Shown here one piece after another: positions 1-9,150 of a DNA stretch of 64,000 nt. This DNA is from Clostridia bacterium (lineage in GTDB: Bacteria > Bacillota > Thermoanaerobacteria > Thermoanaerobacterales > Thermoanaerobacteraceae). Made by a program: the position numbers and the translations under genes. The stretch is taken from positions 1 through 64,000 of the forward strand of contig DULG01000047.1 of NCBI GenBank assembly GCA_012840485.1. The letters run 5' to 3'. Each line of letters starts with the position of its first letter. The stretch's first letter is position 1. The notes below the pieces were generated by a model. The model was not told the origin of the DNA and ran no database searches. It saw only the letters and a list, made by a program, of their open reading frames with translations.

Positions 1-288
1 AAATATCAAGTTATTCTCCTCAATTTTAATGCCTATAATATATCCGTAATTATAATTAAATTCCAAAAGAATAGGTTTTCTTCCACCTGTAGAATCAGCC
101 TCTCCTACTTCATGAACGAGATTTTGGCTTTCTAATTCTTCAACAATGTTTGTAACAGTAGATAATCCTAAATTAAGATTTTTTGAAATATCAGTACGGC
201 TAATAGGTCCGTTCATTCTTATTTCATTTATTACTAAAGAGCGATTAATATCTTTTATAAGTTCCTTGTTTCCTATCCTTAGTTTCAT
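1..288 (-). CDS. ROK-family transcriptional regulator, N-terminal part (truncated by window edge)
   Basis: Manual translation of the reverse complement gives MKLRIGNKELIKDINRSLVINEIRMNGPISRTDISKNLNLGLSTVTNIVEELESQNLVHEVGEADSTGGRKPILLEFNYNYGYIIGIKIEENNLIF: winged-HTH plus GGRKP start of a ROK domain; AGGTGATG RBS upstream. Confidence 0.8.
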   Translation of the reverse strand, partial: MKLRIGNKELIKDINRSLVINEIRMNGPISRTDISKNLNLGLSTVTNIVEELESQNLVHEVGEADSTGGRKPILLEFNYNYGYIIGIKIEENNLIF

Positions 289-629
289 TTGACATCACCT
301 GTATATATAATAACATACTTTTTTCACTGAATCAAGTATGTTTTTAATAAAAAATTAAAAATTTTATTCCTTTGTCAAAAGCTAATATTAGACGGCTTTT
401 TCTAATATTCATTAAAGAACAATATTTTTTGTACTCGCACAGCAAAACAAGAAAATCTCTCACACTTTTAATGTTTGCAAATACTTTAATGTAGTAGAAT
501 TAAATATTTGGAGTTCAAAAGCAAAACTGGCGAAAGGACTTGAACTTGGATTTGATATGTGAACTTACAAAATGCCCAAATAGAGCCATTTGAGGCCCAA
601 ATTAAGTGAAAAATTTTTTGCAAAAAATA

Positions 630-706
630 TATGGAGATCCCCTTTTTTCTGATAAAATTTAAATGTCAACTCAAAAACATTAACAAAAAGGAAAATCTCC
701 ATAATG
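630..706. repeat. Imperfect inverted repeat (TATGGAGATCCCCTTTTTT ... AAAAAGGAAAATCTCCATA), possible IS-end remnant
   Basis: Facing arms separated by roughly 35 bp in a non-coding AT-rich region; no intact transposase. Confidence 0.3.
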
Positions 707-838
707 TAAGTCTAACACATGGTGAGTTAACTTTTAGTTGGTTTTAGCTGGCCCATTTACTTTTTATGTATTTTTAATTTCCATTAACAAGTTGTTTGTT
801 GACCTTAGTCATTTTCATCTTTTAAAATTTTCTTCCTT

Positions 839-1033
839 TTAAGGTTCCTCAGGTATTATTATCCATGCAATTAAGTATGCTAAAAGTCCACTTCCCCAAA
901 CTACTGCTGCAAAAGCCCAAATTAACCTCACAATTGTAGGGTCTATATTAAAATATTCTGCTATTCCTCCGCACACACCTCCTAGCATTCTGTTCGTTTT
1001 TGAACGATAGAGTCTTTTCTGCACAATGGACAC
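839..1033 (-). CDS. PspC domain protein
   Basis: 64 aa, KRLYRSKTNRMLGGVCGGIAEYFNIDPTIVRLIWAF, typical PspC. Confidence 0.9.
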   Translation of the reverse strand: MSIVQKRLYRSKTNRMLGGVCGGIAEYFNIDPTIVRLIWAFAAVVWGSGLLAYLIAWIIIPEEP

Positions 1034-1113
1034 TCCTTAATTTTTAAAATTCTAAAAAGTATTAGATAGTTTATATCAATATTATAACAGAATTTTTAAG
1101 ATTTTTTGAATAA

Positions 1114-1155
1114 AAATTCTAGGGTAGAATTGTAAAATATCCCACCCTAGAATTT
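1114..1155 (-). terminator. Rho-independent terminator after the BtpA/PTS operon
   Basis: AAATTCTAGGGT...ACCCTAGAATTT stem followed on the minus strand by T-rich sequence. Confidence 0.7.
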
Positions 1156-1208
1156 AAAAATTAATATTTATTTTCTTAAATCTCAAACTTTTCTATGACT
1201 CTATATTT

Positions 1209-2021
1209 TTAAAATTGATTAATTGCATTTTTAGCTACATCTATAAACTGCTTTGCACGTTCGAGATCAATGGGATTCCAAAGAACCCCATCTTTTTTTA
1301 TACTTGTTCCTACAATTACACCGTCACTGATTTTCAAAATTTCTTTTACGTTCTCAATACTCACTCCACTACTTACAATAATATTTTGATCAGGAAAATG
1401 TTTTTTCAAACTGGAGACTGTTTCTAATTTAGGTGGCAATCCCGCCCGTGGTCCTGGTATCAAAATAACTTCTGGATTTATCATTAATACTATACTATCT
1501 ACAATTTCTTCAATTGTTCGTGTATCAAGAGTTGTTGCAGCATGAGGAGTAACATTACAGAATATTGGTAAATCCACGGCCTCAATTTTTCTTCTATATC
1601 TCATTATTTCCCCAGGATCAAGAGACTGAAATCCAAAAGTACCTGCAAATACTCCTGACACATACATTCTAACAAAATTAGCTTCTAAAGTTTTACCTAG
1701 TGCAAGAGTTGCTTTGGGGTCCATCAATACTCCTACTCCAAAAGGCAATTTTATTTCTCGCGTAACAGAGTAAGCTACTCTAGAATATAAGGATACAATT
1801 TCGGGGCCTACCTGGTGTTCATATGGTCTATCACCTTCATTTGCAAAAAGAATAGCATCAAAACCAGCAATTTTTAATTTTTCAGCTTCTTCTATTGCCT
1901 TATCTTCTATCATTGAAGGAGTGTATTTGTTGTTATAATATGGTGTTCCAATAAGTGGTAACAAATGTACCATTCCAATTATAGGCTTTTCTTTGTTAAA
2001 AATTTCTTGTATCTTTTTCAC
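1209..2021 (-). CDS. BtpA/SgcQ family protein (TIM barrel)
   Basis: 270 aa, KPIIGMVHLLPLIGTPYY...GFDAILFANEGDRPY typical of BtpA family. Confidence 0.85.
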   Translation of the reverse strand: MKKIQEIFNKEKPIIGMVHLLPLIGTPYYNNKYTPSMIEDKAIEEAEKLKIAGFDAILFANEGDRPYEHQVGPEIVSLYSRVAYSVTREIKLPFGVGVLMDPKATLALGKTLEANFVRMYVSGVFAGTFGFQSLDPGEIMRYRRKIEAVDLPIFCNVTPHAATTLDTRTIEEIVDSIVLMINPEVILIPGPRAGLPPKLETVSSLKKHFPDQNIIVSSGVSIENVKEILKISDGVIVGTSIKKDGVLWNPIDLERAKQFIDVAKNAINQF

Positions 2022-2071
2022 ACTTTATCCTCCTATCTCTTATTATTTGCTTTTATTCAAAAACATACACT

Positions 2072-2887
2072 TTATAGTATTTTAAAATAAGCTGCTATTA
2101 TCCCTATTATGAATATCCAAATTATCAAAGAAACCACAGATTTATTTTTCTTTAATAAATACCACAAAAGAAAAACCGTCATAAGGCTTAACAAATTAGG
2201 TACTATTTTGTCTAACAATTGTTGTACTTCGATAGTTGTTTGTTGGATTTTAAAAACCAACGGGGTCTTAATGTTTACCATTGCAGCTACTAAAGCACCT
2301 AAAACAGTAAGGCCTAACACATTCATACCTTCTGTAATTTTCTGCATTACATTTGTTCCTGTTATTTTACTTAAAGCATTTTTTCCCCATTTATATCCTT
2401 GAAAATACATAAAATAACCTACACCTACGACGTATGTGGTAAACAGAATAAAAAACAATATTGGTCCAAAAGCATTACCTTTTGCCGCAATATCTACTGT
2501 TATAGCTAAAAGCACCGTTTTTACCAAACCTTGTGTTATAGTATCTCCAATTCCAGCAAAAGGTCCCATTAAACCTGTTTTTAAACTATTGATAGTTTCA
2601 TCTGTTATATCTGTATTCCCATTTGCTTTTTCTTCTTCTAATGCCGCTATCATTCCAGGTATCATTGAACCAAAATTTGCTTCTGTGTTAAAAAATGTTA
2701 AGTGTCGTTTTAGTGCTTGTGAAATTTCTTCTTTTGTATGGTATAATTTTGATATTATTGGTATCATTGAATGTACAAAGCCTAGTGCTTGAAAACGTTC
2801 AAAATTATAACAACTTTGCGCAAACATATGCCAGCAGAAAAAACTTTTTAACAAATCAGTTTTTGATAACTTTTTATTATTATCCAT
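2072..2887 (-). CDS. PTS mannose/fructose/sorbose family IID component
   Basis: Start moved to MDNNKKLSK; LLKSFFCWHMFAQSCYNFERFQALGF...GPFAGIGDTITQGL is IID-like. Confidence 0.9.
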   Translation of the reverse strand: MDNNKKLSKTDLLKSFFCWHMFAQSCYNFERFQALGFVHSMIPIISKLYHTKEEISQALKRHLTFFNTEANFGSMIPGMIAALEEEKANGNTDITDETINSLKTGLMGPFAGIGDTITQGLVKTVLLAITVDIAAKGNAFGPILFFILFTTYVVGVGYFMYFQGYKWGKNALSKITGTNVMQKITEGMNVLGLTVLGALVAAMVNIKTPLVFKIQQTTIEVQQLLDKIVPNLLSLMTVFLLWYLLKKNKSVVSLIIWIFIIGIIAAYFKIL

Positions 2888-3641
2888 TTTCTGTCCCTCC
2901 TTGCTTATAAACATATAAAACGTGTAATATTGCAATACTTGCCGCTATAATTGTTACAGCAATCAAATCTAATTTCAAATATGCTACTAAGATAAATCCA
3001 ATAAACATAAAAGGTAACAACGTATTCCTACCTATATATTTAAGTAAAATGGCAAGCCCTAAAGCAGGTAATAAAGTTCCAACTACTTTTAAACCTGTGA
3101 TAAGAAATTGCGGAAGAACATTCATTAAATTTTTAAGATAATCGGCTCCAAGATATACTGCTAAAAAAGTAGGAACAAAATAGCCTAAAAAAGGAATAAT
3201 TTGAGACGCTACTATATTCATCAAAATAATCCCTTTTGTATTACCATCTTCTGCATATTTATCCGCCTGATGTACCCAAATAGAATTTAAAGTCATTTTT
3301 CCTGTTCTAACTAGGAGACCTAAAAAGCCTAGTGTAACTGCGAAAGTAACTCCCATTTCAGGTGGTGCTTTTGCTAACATCGTTAATGCTACAGCGAGAT
3401 AACCTGCCAATGCTAAATCAGCTGGTAATGCTCCCCCTGCAACTATATATCCAATATACGCCATTTGAATTGCAGCTCCTACTTTTACACCATAAGTCAC
3501 ATCTCCTAAAATTGCCCCTACTATTAATCCGCCCATTAATGGAGCAGCCATATAAAGTGACCAGCTTAATGTTAAAGAAAGCAATCCACCTGATAACCAT
3601 GTTATTAATCCAATTAAAATAGCTTTAATTAACATTACCAT
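2880..3641 (-). CDS. PTS mannose/fructose/sorbose family IIC component
   Basis: 253 aa polytopic membrane protein with IIC-sorbose-like features, between IIB and IID. Confidence 0.9.
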   Translation of the reverse strand: MVMLIKAILIGLITWLSGGLLSLTLSWSLYMAAPLMGGLIVGAILGDVTYGVKVGAAIQMAYIGYIVAGGALPADLALAGYLAVALTMLAKAPPEMGVTFAVTLGFLGLLVRTGKMTLNSIWVHQADKYAEDGNTKGIILMNIVASQIIPFLGYFVPTFLAVYLGADYLKNLMNVLPQFLITGLKVVGTLLPALGLAILLKYIGRNTLLPFMFIGFILVAYLKLDLIAVTIIAASIAILHVLYVYKQGGTENG

Positions 3642-4136
3642 TTACTCCTTTCTATTTATTATTTTTTTGTATAAATCTATCTCACGAATATCTATGGGTT
3701 TATCAGAAGGAACAGCTTGGTAATATACTTTCACCCCCTCTTCTACAAGTTCTTTTAATATTTCTAACTCTTCAGGACTAATAGAAACATTTCTGTATAA
3801 TACTTTTCTACCCGGTTTTGCTCCCATCCCTCCTATATTAAGTTCTTTAAATTTTATAACTTTATCATAAATAAATTTTGCAACCTGAGGAGTTTTAATA
3901 AGAATCATTGTATGTTCATCCTTTATTTCTGTCTGATTCACATTTTGAAACATTACTGTAGAAAAAATCTCCAATTTAATTCCTGGAGGAGAAACCATAT
4001 AAAGAACTTTTTTTAAAAAATCATCTTTATAGACATCATCATCAACAATAATGATTTTACTTATATCTAAATGCTTGACCCAAGCAGTTACCACTTGCCC
4101 ATGTATTAACCTATCATCAATCCTCACAAAAATCAT
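3642..4136 (-). CDS. PTS mannose/fructose/sorbose family IIB component
   Basis: MIFVRIDDRLIHGQVVTAWVKHL, signature IIB His region. Confidence 0.95.
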   Translation of the reverse strand: MIFVRIDDRLIHGQVVTAWVKHLDISKIIIVDDDVYKDDFLKKVLYMVSPPGIKLEIFSTVMFQNVNQTEIKDEHTMILIKTPQVAKFIYDKVIKFKELNIGGMGAKPGRKVLYRNVSISPEELEILKELVEEGVKVYYQAVPSDKPIDIREIDLYKKIINRKE

Positions 4137-4179
4137 AATTTATCTCATCTCCTTACACAATGTGGAATATCTGTTTATT

Positions 4180-4590
4180 TCATCTCTCTAATTTAAACTC
4201 ATATATCAAATCCTTAATACTTGCATGACCTATTTCCATACAATGTTTTTTCAGTTCCTCCAATGGCATACTTCTATTAGTCAATGCCTCTAGTAACATA
4301 GGCAAATTTACTCCTGTAATACACTCTACTTTTGAATTCATTAAAACTTTTAAATTCAGAGCCATTGCATTTGAAGGACTGCCTCCATACAAATCCACAA
4401 ATACTAACACTCCTTCTCCCTCATCCAATTCTTTTATAGCTTTCAAACTATTCTCACGCAAATATTCAATATTGTCCCCATAAAAAAGTCCTAGCGACAT
4501 TACATTCTGTTGCTTCCCAACTATCAGTTCAGCACTATTCAAAAGTTCTTTTCCTAAAGCTCCGTGGGCTACAATTAATATTCCAACCAT
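4180..4590 (-). CDS. PTS mannose family IIA component
   Basis: MVGILIVAHGALGKELLNSAELIVG...VFVDLYGGSPSN, IIA-man. Confidence 0.95.
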   Translation of the reverse strand: MVGILIVAHGALGKELLNSAELIVGKQQNVMSLGLFYGDNIEYLRENSLKAIKELDEGEGVLVFVDLYGGSPSNAMALNLKVLMNSKVECITGVNLPMLLEALTNRSMPLEELKKHCMEIGHASIKDLIYEFKLER

Positions 4591-4650
4591 CAGATCATCC
4601 TTTCTTTGTTATTAGTCGATTATTATATTAAATTTTCATTTCTAAATAAA

Positions 4651-4666
4651 AGCAAATCTCATGCCA
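4651..4666 (-). promoter_or_regulatory. Sigma-54 (-24/-12) promoter for the PTS/BtpA operon
   Basis: Minus strand TGGCATGAGATTTGCT matches TGGCAC-N5-TTGCW with one mismatch, 60 bp upstream of the IIA start and beside a sigma-54 activator gene. Confidence 0.85.
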
Positions 4667-4686
4667 GTTATCTATGTTCAACCTTA

Positions 4687-4728
4687 AAAAATAAAAAGGG
4701 CGATACTACTGGTTTTACAGAGTATCGC
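4687..4728 (-). terminator. Terminator of the levR-type gene
   Basis: GCGATACT...AGTATCGC stem followed by CCCTTTTTATTTTTT on the minus strand. Confidence 0.8.
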
Positions 4729-4772
4729 TAGCAAAAAATACATATGTGTTTTGTATTAGTTTACATGTGCCA

Positions 4773-7376
4773 TCATTTAACTAAAAGTGTGTTAAAATGT
4801 GTGCTAATTATTTCAACTACATATGCTAGCTCTGAATCGGGAATATTTATTCCAAAAACTTCTTCTACTACTTCAAAATGCTTTTTAATAACCAAAAAAA
4901 GCTTATGATGAGTTTTCTTTAAAAAATCCAAATCTTCATAAGGTAAACTTTGGTCTTGTATCACTCTTTCAATCATGCAAGAACAATGAAATAAAAACTT
5001 TACCAAAATTTCATCATCATAATTTCCATTGATGTCTAACAATATCTCATTTAATACTTTTTCTAAGACTTCATAGGCTTTGTACGGATTTAAAAAGGTT
5101 AATGTTTTATCAAGAACATTTATTAAGTTTTTCTTGAAAAAAGGGATATTTAAATCAAACTCTGACATATCTATCTTCAAATCTTTGTTTTTCGTCAAAG
5201 CAAGGCTTAAAGTTGCAACTTCCGCTACTAATTTATCAAGGTCCATATTTGGCATCAAAGCTTTTCGCGTTGCTTCGATAACCAAAGGTGTACTTACCAT
5301 TTCTATAGTTTTTGTTGGAATCCCCGTTTTTTGCGTAATTATTTCACCAAAAGTTACTAGAGAACCCATATCTACCAGCAGTAATACACCCTTGCCAGTA
5401 TCTATTTCTCTTGCAATTTTAGCAGCCTTCTCTAGCACGACCTCAACTTTTTCTTTTAATGGCATATCAATCGCTTTCGCATGGTCTACCCCTAAAAGGG
5501 TATTAGCTACATTTGCCATTGTAGTAGCAGCACTATCGCCATGAGCAATAACTAATACACCTATAGTTTCGCATTTTTTCCCTATTCTCAACGCATGGAA
5601 AAACATAGTTAAAAATACAATTTCACTTTCAGGCATTTTTACATATAATTTTTCCTCTAATTTTTCTTTGACCTTTTTTGCAATATTATATTCAAATTGA
5701 AATTCTTGAGTAATATTTTTTTGAGAAGGATAAGAAATAACCCTTCCCATTTTTATTCTTTCTAAAAGAGTAGAAACGTGCAATGCGATAGCATAAACAA
5801 CTTTTGGAGTTATTAAATTTTCAAGTTTTTCGCTTATACCAGATATAGCATATTCAACAGCTTCCAAAATATTTGGACTGACAAATTTCAATAATACTTC
5901 ACGATTTACCGTTTCATTTTTATCTTCAATAGAATGCAAAAATTTCTCAAAATATTCATTAATTTCTTTTCCTATTTTTTCTCTAATCTCTTGGATGGTT
6001 AATCCTTCTTTTTCGTATTTTTCCCAATTATTAACTATAATTTCATAAAAATCATCTCTCGTCTTGTAATTATCCATAAGAAATGTATCTTTCACATCGA
6101 TAAATTCTTTATTTCCTTCAAATATGACATCTTCATGAAGGTTAACTTCTAAAAGAGATAACTCATTCCTTTTCTCTTTGATTTTAAATAAACCCTCTTG
6201 AATATTTTGAGCTAAAGTTGATAATTTTACCTCAACCATTTCTTTTTTAGAAACCATATATTCCAAAAAAGCTTTCGCACATATAAGTTGGATATCGCTT
6301 TTTAACTGCCCTATATTACCAAGACATTCATATAAAAGTAGCGCTTTTATCACTTCTTTAGATACTTTAATGGGAATCTTAATCCGTCGTGATTCTTCCC
6401 AAAAAAACTGGCTGATAAAAGTAAATCTTTCCTTTAAAGTTCTACTTTCAAGACTGGGAAGCTGAATGAGAACAGGAACTCTTCTTAAAAAAGTAGATAA
6501 CAATACAGACCTTGGGTCTTCCGTAGTAGCTGCAATTATCAATACTTTTGCTTTTCTCGTCGTAGTTGATTCTCCCATTCTCCTATAAATTCCTTTATCA
6601 ATTAAAGTAAATAACATTTCTTGTCCTTCTGCTGGCAAACGATGTACTTCATCTAAAAATAAAACTCCTCCATCTGCTTCATCAATAATTCCTTTTTTCT
6701 CAGCAACTGCACCAGTAAAAGCACCTTTTACATAGCCAAACAATTGAGAGAGCAATAATTGAGGATTATCAGCATAATCTGCGCAATTAAATATAACAAA
6801 AGGTGCATCATCCGGAAAAATTCCAAGTTGTATTGCAGATTTATACATTGCCTCTGCAAAAGTAGTCTTTCCTGCACCTGTTGGTCCAATTATCAAGGCA
6901 TGAAGCCCATTAGGAGGATAAAGTATTGCCGCTTTAGCTTTTTCTATTTGCTCTTTTAAGCTTTCATGAGCTCCTATCATATTATCTAATGCAGTATTTA
7001 AAAATATATTGCTACTTGTATTTTTTTGAGACTCTTCATTTCTACAAAATAATTTACTTTCTTTTAATAAAGAAATAAATTCTTCACGACTTCCAAAGAC
7101 AGAATTTTCAATACGGCAACCCCACTTTTCTTCTAATGATTTTCTATCTAGATATAAAACTGGTTTGCCTTTAATTTTAATCACTTTTTTCTCTTTCACC
7201 AATTTATTTAACTCTCTGCTTGTATTAGCTCTATCAATTCCTGCTAATCTCCCAATATATTCTGCTTCAAAACCAATTTTATTAATGCCATCTTTAAATT
7301 GCAGACTTATAGTTAATTCTTTTAATTTTTGATAAATTTTATTTTTCCTGCTTGAATCGTCAAAAATAGTTATCAC
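4773..7376 (-). CDS. LevR-type sigma-54-dependent PTS-regulated transcriptional activator (AAA+, PRD, EIIA-man-like)
   Basis: 867 aa; Walker A GPTGAGKTTFAE, GAFTGA motif, EIIA-like VLVIAHGDSAATTMANVAN, C-terminal PRD. Confidence 0.93.
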   Translation of the reverse strand: MITIFDDSSRKNKIYQKLKELTISLQFKDGINKIGFEAEYIGRLAGIDRANTSRELNKLVKEKKVIKIKGKPVLYLDRKSLEEKWGCRIENSVFGSREEFISLLKESKLFCRNEESQKNTSSNIFLNTALDNMIGAHESLKEQIEKAKAAILYPPNGLHALIIGPTGAGKTTFAEAMYKSAIQLGIFPDDAPFVIFNCADYADNPQLLLSQLFGYVKGAFTGAVAEKKGIIDEADGGVLFLDEVHRLPAEGQEMLFTLIDKGIYRRMGESTTTRKAKVLIIAATTEDPRSVLLSTFLRRVPVLIQLPSLESRTLKERFTFISQFFWEESRRIKIPIKVSKEVIKALLLYECLGNIGQLKSDIQLICAKAFLEYMVSKKEMVEVKLSTLAQNIQEGLFKIKEKRNELSLLEVNLHEDVIFEGNKEFIDVKDTFLMDNYKTRDDFYEIIVNNWEKYEKEGLTIQEIREKIGKEINEYFEKFLHSIEDKNETVNREVLLKFVSPNILEAVEYAISGISEKLENLITPKVVYAIALHVSTLLERIKMGRVISYPSQKNITQEFQFEYNIAKKVKEKLEEKLYVKMPESEIVFLTMFFHALRIGKKCETIGVLVIAHGDSAATTMANVANTLLGVDHAKAIDMPLKEKVEVVLEKAAKIAREIDTGKGVLLLVDMGSLVTFGEIITQKTGIPTKTIEMVSTPLVIEATRKALMPNMDLDKLVAEVATLSLALTKNKDLKIDMSEFDLNIPFFKKNLINVLDKTLTFLNPYKAYEVLEKVLNEILLDINGNYDDEILVKFLFHCSCMIERVIQDQSLPYEDLDFLKKTHHKLFLVIKKHFEVVEEVFGINIPDSELAYVVEIISTHFNTLLVK

Positions 7377-7539
7377 CTACCTTAGGTAACAGATTTATTT
7401 AATTATCCAATTACTTTAATAAAGTATTTCTCTACAAACTATAAAAATTCCTTCTTCCAAAATAATTTTTTCGTAAAAATATTAAAAAAATGATAAAATA
7501 TAAATAAAATAAAAAAGCCACCACAAAGGAGGTCTCATC

Positions 7540-7956
7540 GTGAAAAGTTATAGAAAAGAGTTGTGGTTTGAAACAAAAAATAGAAGAGAATTTATAAACA
7601 TTACACCTCTTATAGAGGAATGCGTAAGAGAAAGCGAAATCAAGGAAGGACTTCTTTTATGTAATGCAATGCACATTACCTCAAGTGTTTTTATAAATGA
7701 CGATGAGCCAGGCTTACATAAAGATTTTGAAAATTTCTTGGAAAAATTAGCCCCCGAAAAACCCTATGACCAATATTATCATAATACTTATGAAGATAAT
7801 GCAGACGCTCATTTAAAGCGTACAATAATGGGTCGAGAAGTTGTAGTAGCTATAACAGATGGAAAATTAGATTTTGGTCCATGGGAACAAATCTTTTACG
7901 GTGAATTTGACGGAAAAAGGAAAAAAAGAGTATTGGTCAAAATTATAGGTGAATAA
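7540..7956 (+). CDS. YjbQ family (UPF0047) protein
   Basis: 138 aa, GTG start with [35 protein letters not shown] is the family C-terminal motif. Confidence 0.9.
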   Translation: MKSYRKELWFETKNRREFINITPLIEECVRESEIKEGLLLCNAMHITSSVFINDDEPGLHKDFENFLEKLAPEKPYDQYYHNTYEDNADAHLKRTIMGREVVVAITDGKLDFGPWEQIFYGEFDGKRKKRVLVKIIGE

Positions 7957-7985
7957 AAAATCTCCAGTTTCCCGGAGATTTATAA
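7957..7985. terminator. Bidirectional terminator between convergent genes
   Basis: AAATCTCC AGTTTCCC GGAGATTT hairpin. Confidence 0.75.
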
Positions 7986-8600
7986 AGTCCTTTTATAATC
8001 TTCATTGCTTATCTTGTCAGTTTCCTCTACATAACCAGTATTTTCATCATCATAGTCATCGTCATAATTATCCAAACCGCTTTTTGTCTTATTAAATCGT
8101 GCAACCTCTTGATAAGAATCCTCTGCATCAAATTGAATTTCTCCTTTTAAATCCTTATACCCCCATCCAAAGGGGTATTTTATCATTCTCTCTTCATTAG
8201 GCCTTGAATTCTTTAAATCTTTTAATTTCAAATCATTATTTTTAGCGCATTCTGTACAAAGAGCAGTATAAGGAAGGGCTTCTAATCGTTCTTCTTCAAT
8301 TGGCTTATGGCAGTGAGTACATATACCGTAAGTACCCATTTCCATCCTCTTAAAAGCCTCTTCTATCTGCCTTAATATATGCTTTTCATTATCTTTTAAG
8401 GCGTAATTTTTCTCTATTTCATAAACCTCTGAAGCCATGTCGGCTGGATGGTTATCCAATAATGACAATTCTTGGTAGTATTCCCTTTGTCCAATCCCAC
8501 CTATTCCATCGTTGAGATTCATTTGATTTATAGTATTTAAAACCCTCTCTTCCTCTTTAAGTAACAATTGCCTGAAATGTTCTAATTTTTCACTGTCCAA
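7980..8600 (-). CDS. TraR/DksA C4 zinc-finger protein, YteA-like
   Basis: CTHCHKPIEEERLEALPYTALCTECAKN zinc-finger; N-terminal coiled coil. Confidence 0.85.
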   Translation of the reverse strand: MDSEKLEHFRQLLLKEEERVLNTINQMNLNDGIGGIGQREYYQELSLLDNHPADMASEVYEIEKNYALKDNEKHILRQIEEAFKRMEMGTYGICTHCHKPIEEERLEALPYTALCTECAKNNDLKLKDLKNSRPNEERMIKYPFGWGYKDLKGEIQFDAEDSYQEVARFNKTKSGLDNYDDDYDDENTGYVEETDKISNEDYKRTL

Positions 8601-8619
8601 TTAAATCAACTCCTATCTA

Positions 8620-8931
8620 CTAGTATAACTTTTGTTGAACAATTTTTACTATGTCAGCAATAATGTTTCCTATCAACGGCAAATTTAATACTACTAGTTT
8701 CTGCAAAATGTAAATAATTATTGCACCAAGTATTGTAAATCCTACTGCTATTCCAAAGCCTCTTGCTACCCCTCCTATAAAGTTTAACCACAAAAGCCTA
8801 TAAGGGCTTTGCATGAGCTCTACATAATCAGCTATTTTCATCTTTTCCATCATTTCAGCCATCTGATCTAGCTGCTTTTTTATCGCTATTAAAATTACAT
8901 TGTTATTATCCTTCTTTTCGTCTTTATTCAA
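8620..8931 (-). CDS. Small membrane protein, DUF5665-like
   Basis: 103 aa with one to two TM segments and a YRLLWLNFIGGVARGFGIAVG motif. Confidence 0.6.
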   Translation of the reverse strand: MNKDEKKDNNNVILIAIKKQLDQMAEMMEKMKIADYVELMQSPYRLLWLNFIGGVARGFGIAVGFTILGAIIIYILQKLVVLNLPLIGNIIADIVKIVQQKLY

Positions 8932-9150
8932 GACTTTTTCCTCCTCACAATTAATTTCTCCACAGTGTCTCTTTTTATTACTGTAAAATAAAGTCTTTAT
9001 AAATGTTTATTTTGTCATAAGAGAAAATATACAAGCAATTTTTGTATTTAATAATAGTTTACATCAAAATGCCTTACAAGTGAAGGGCTGTTGACTTTTA
9101 ATTTTTTACATATTATCATTAATTTAAAATCTAAATTTGAGGGTGGTAAA

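Noticed and set aside
4759-4775. Second possible sigma-54 motif TGGCACATGTAAACTAA on the minus strand
   Set aside because: The -12 element does not match TTGCW and it overlaps the stop codon region of the levR-type gene
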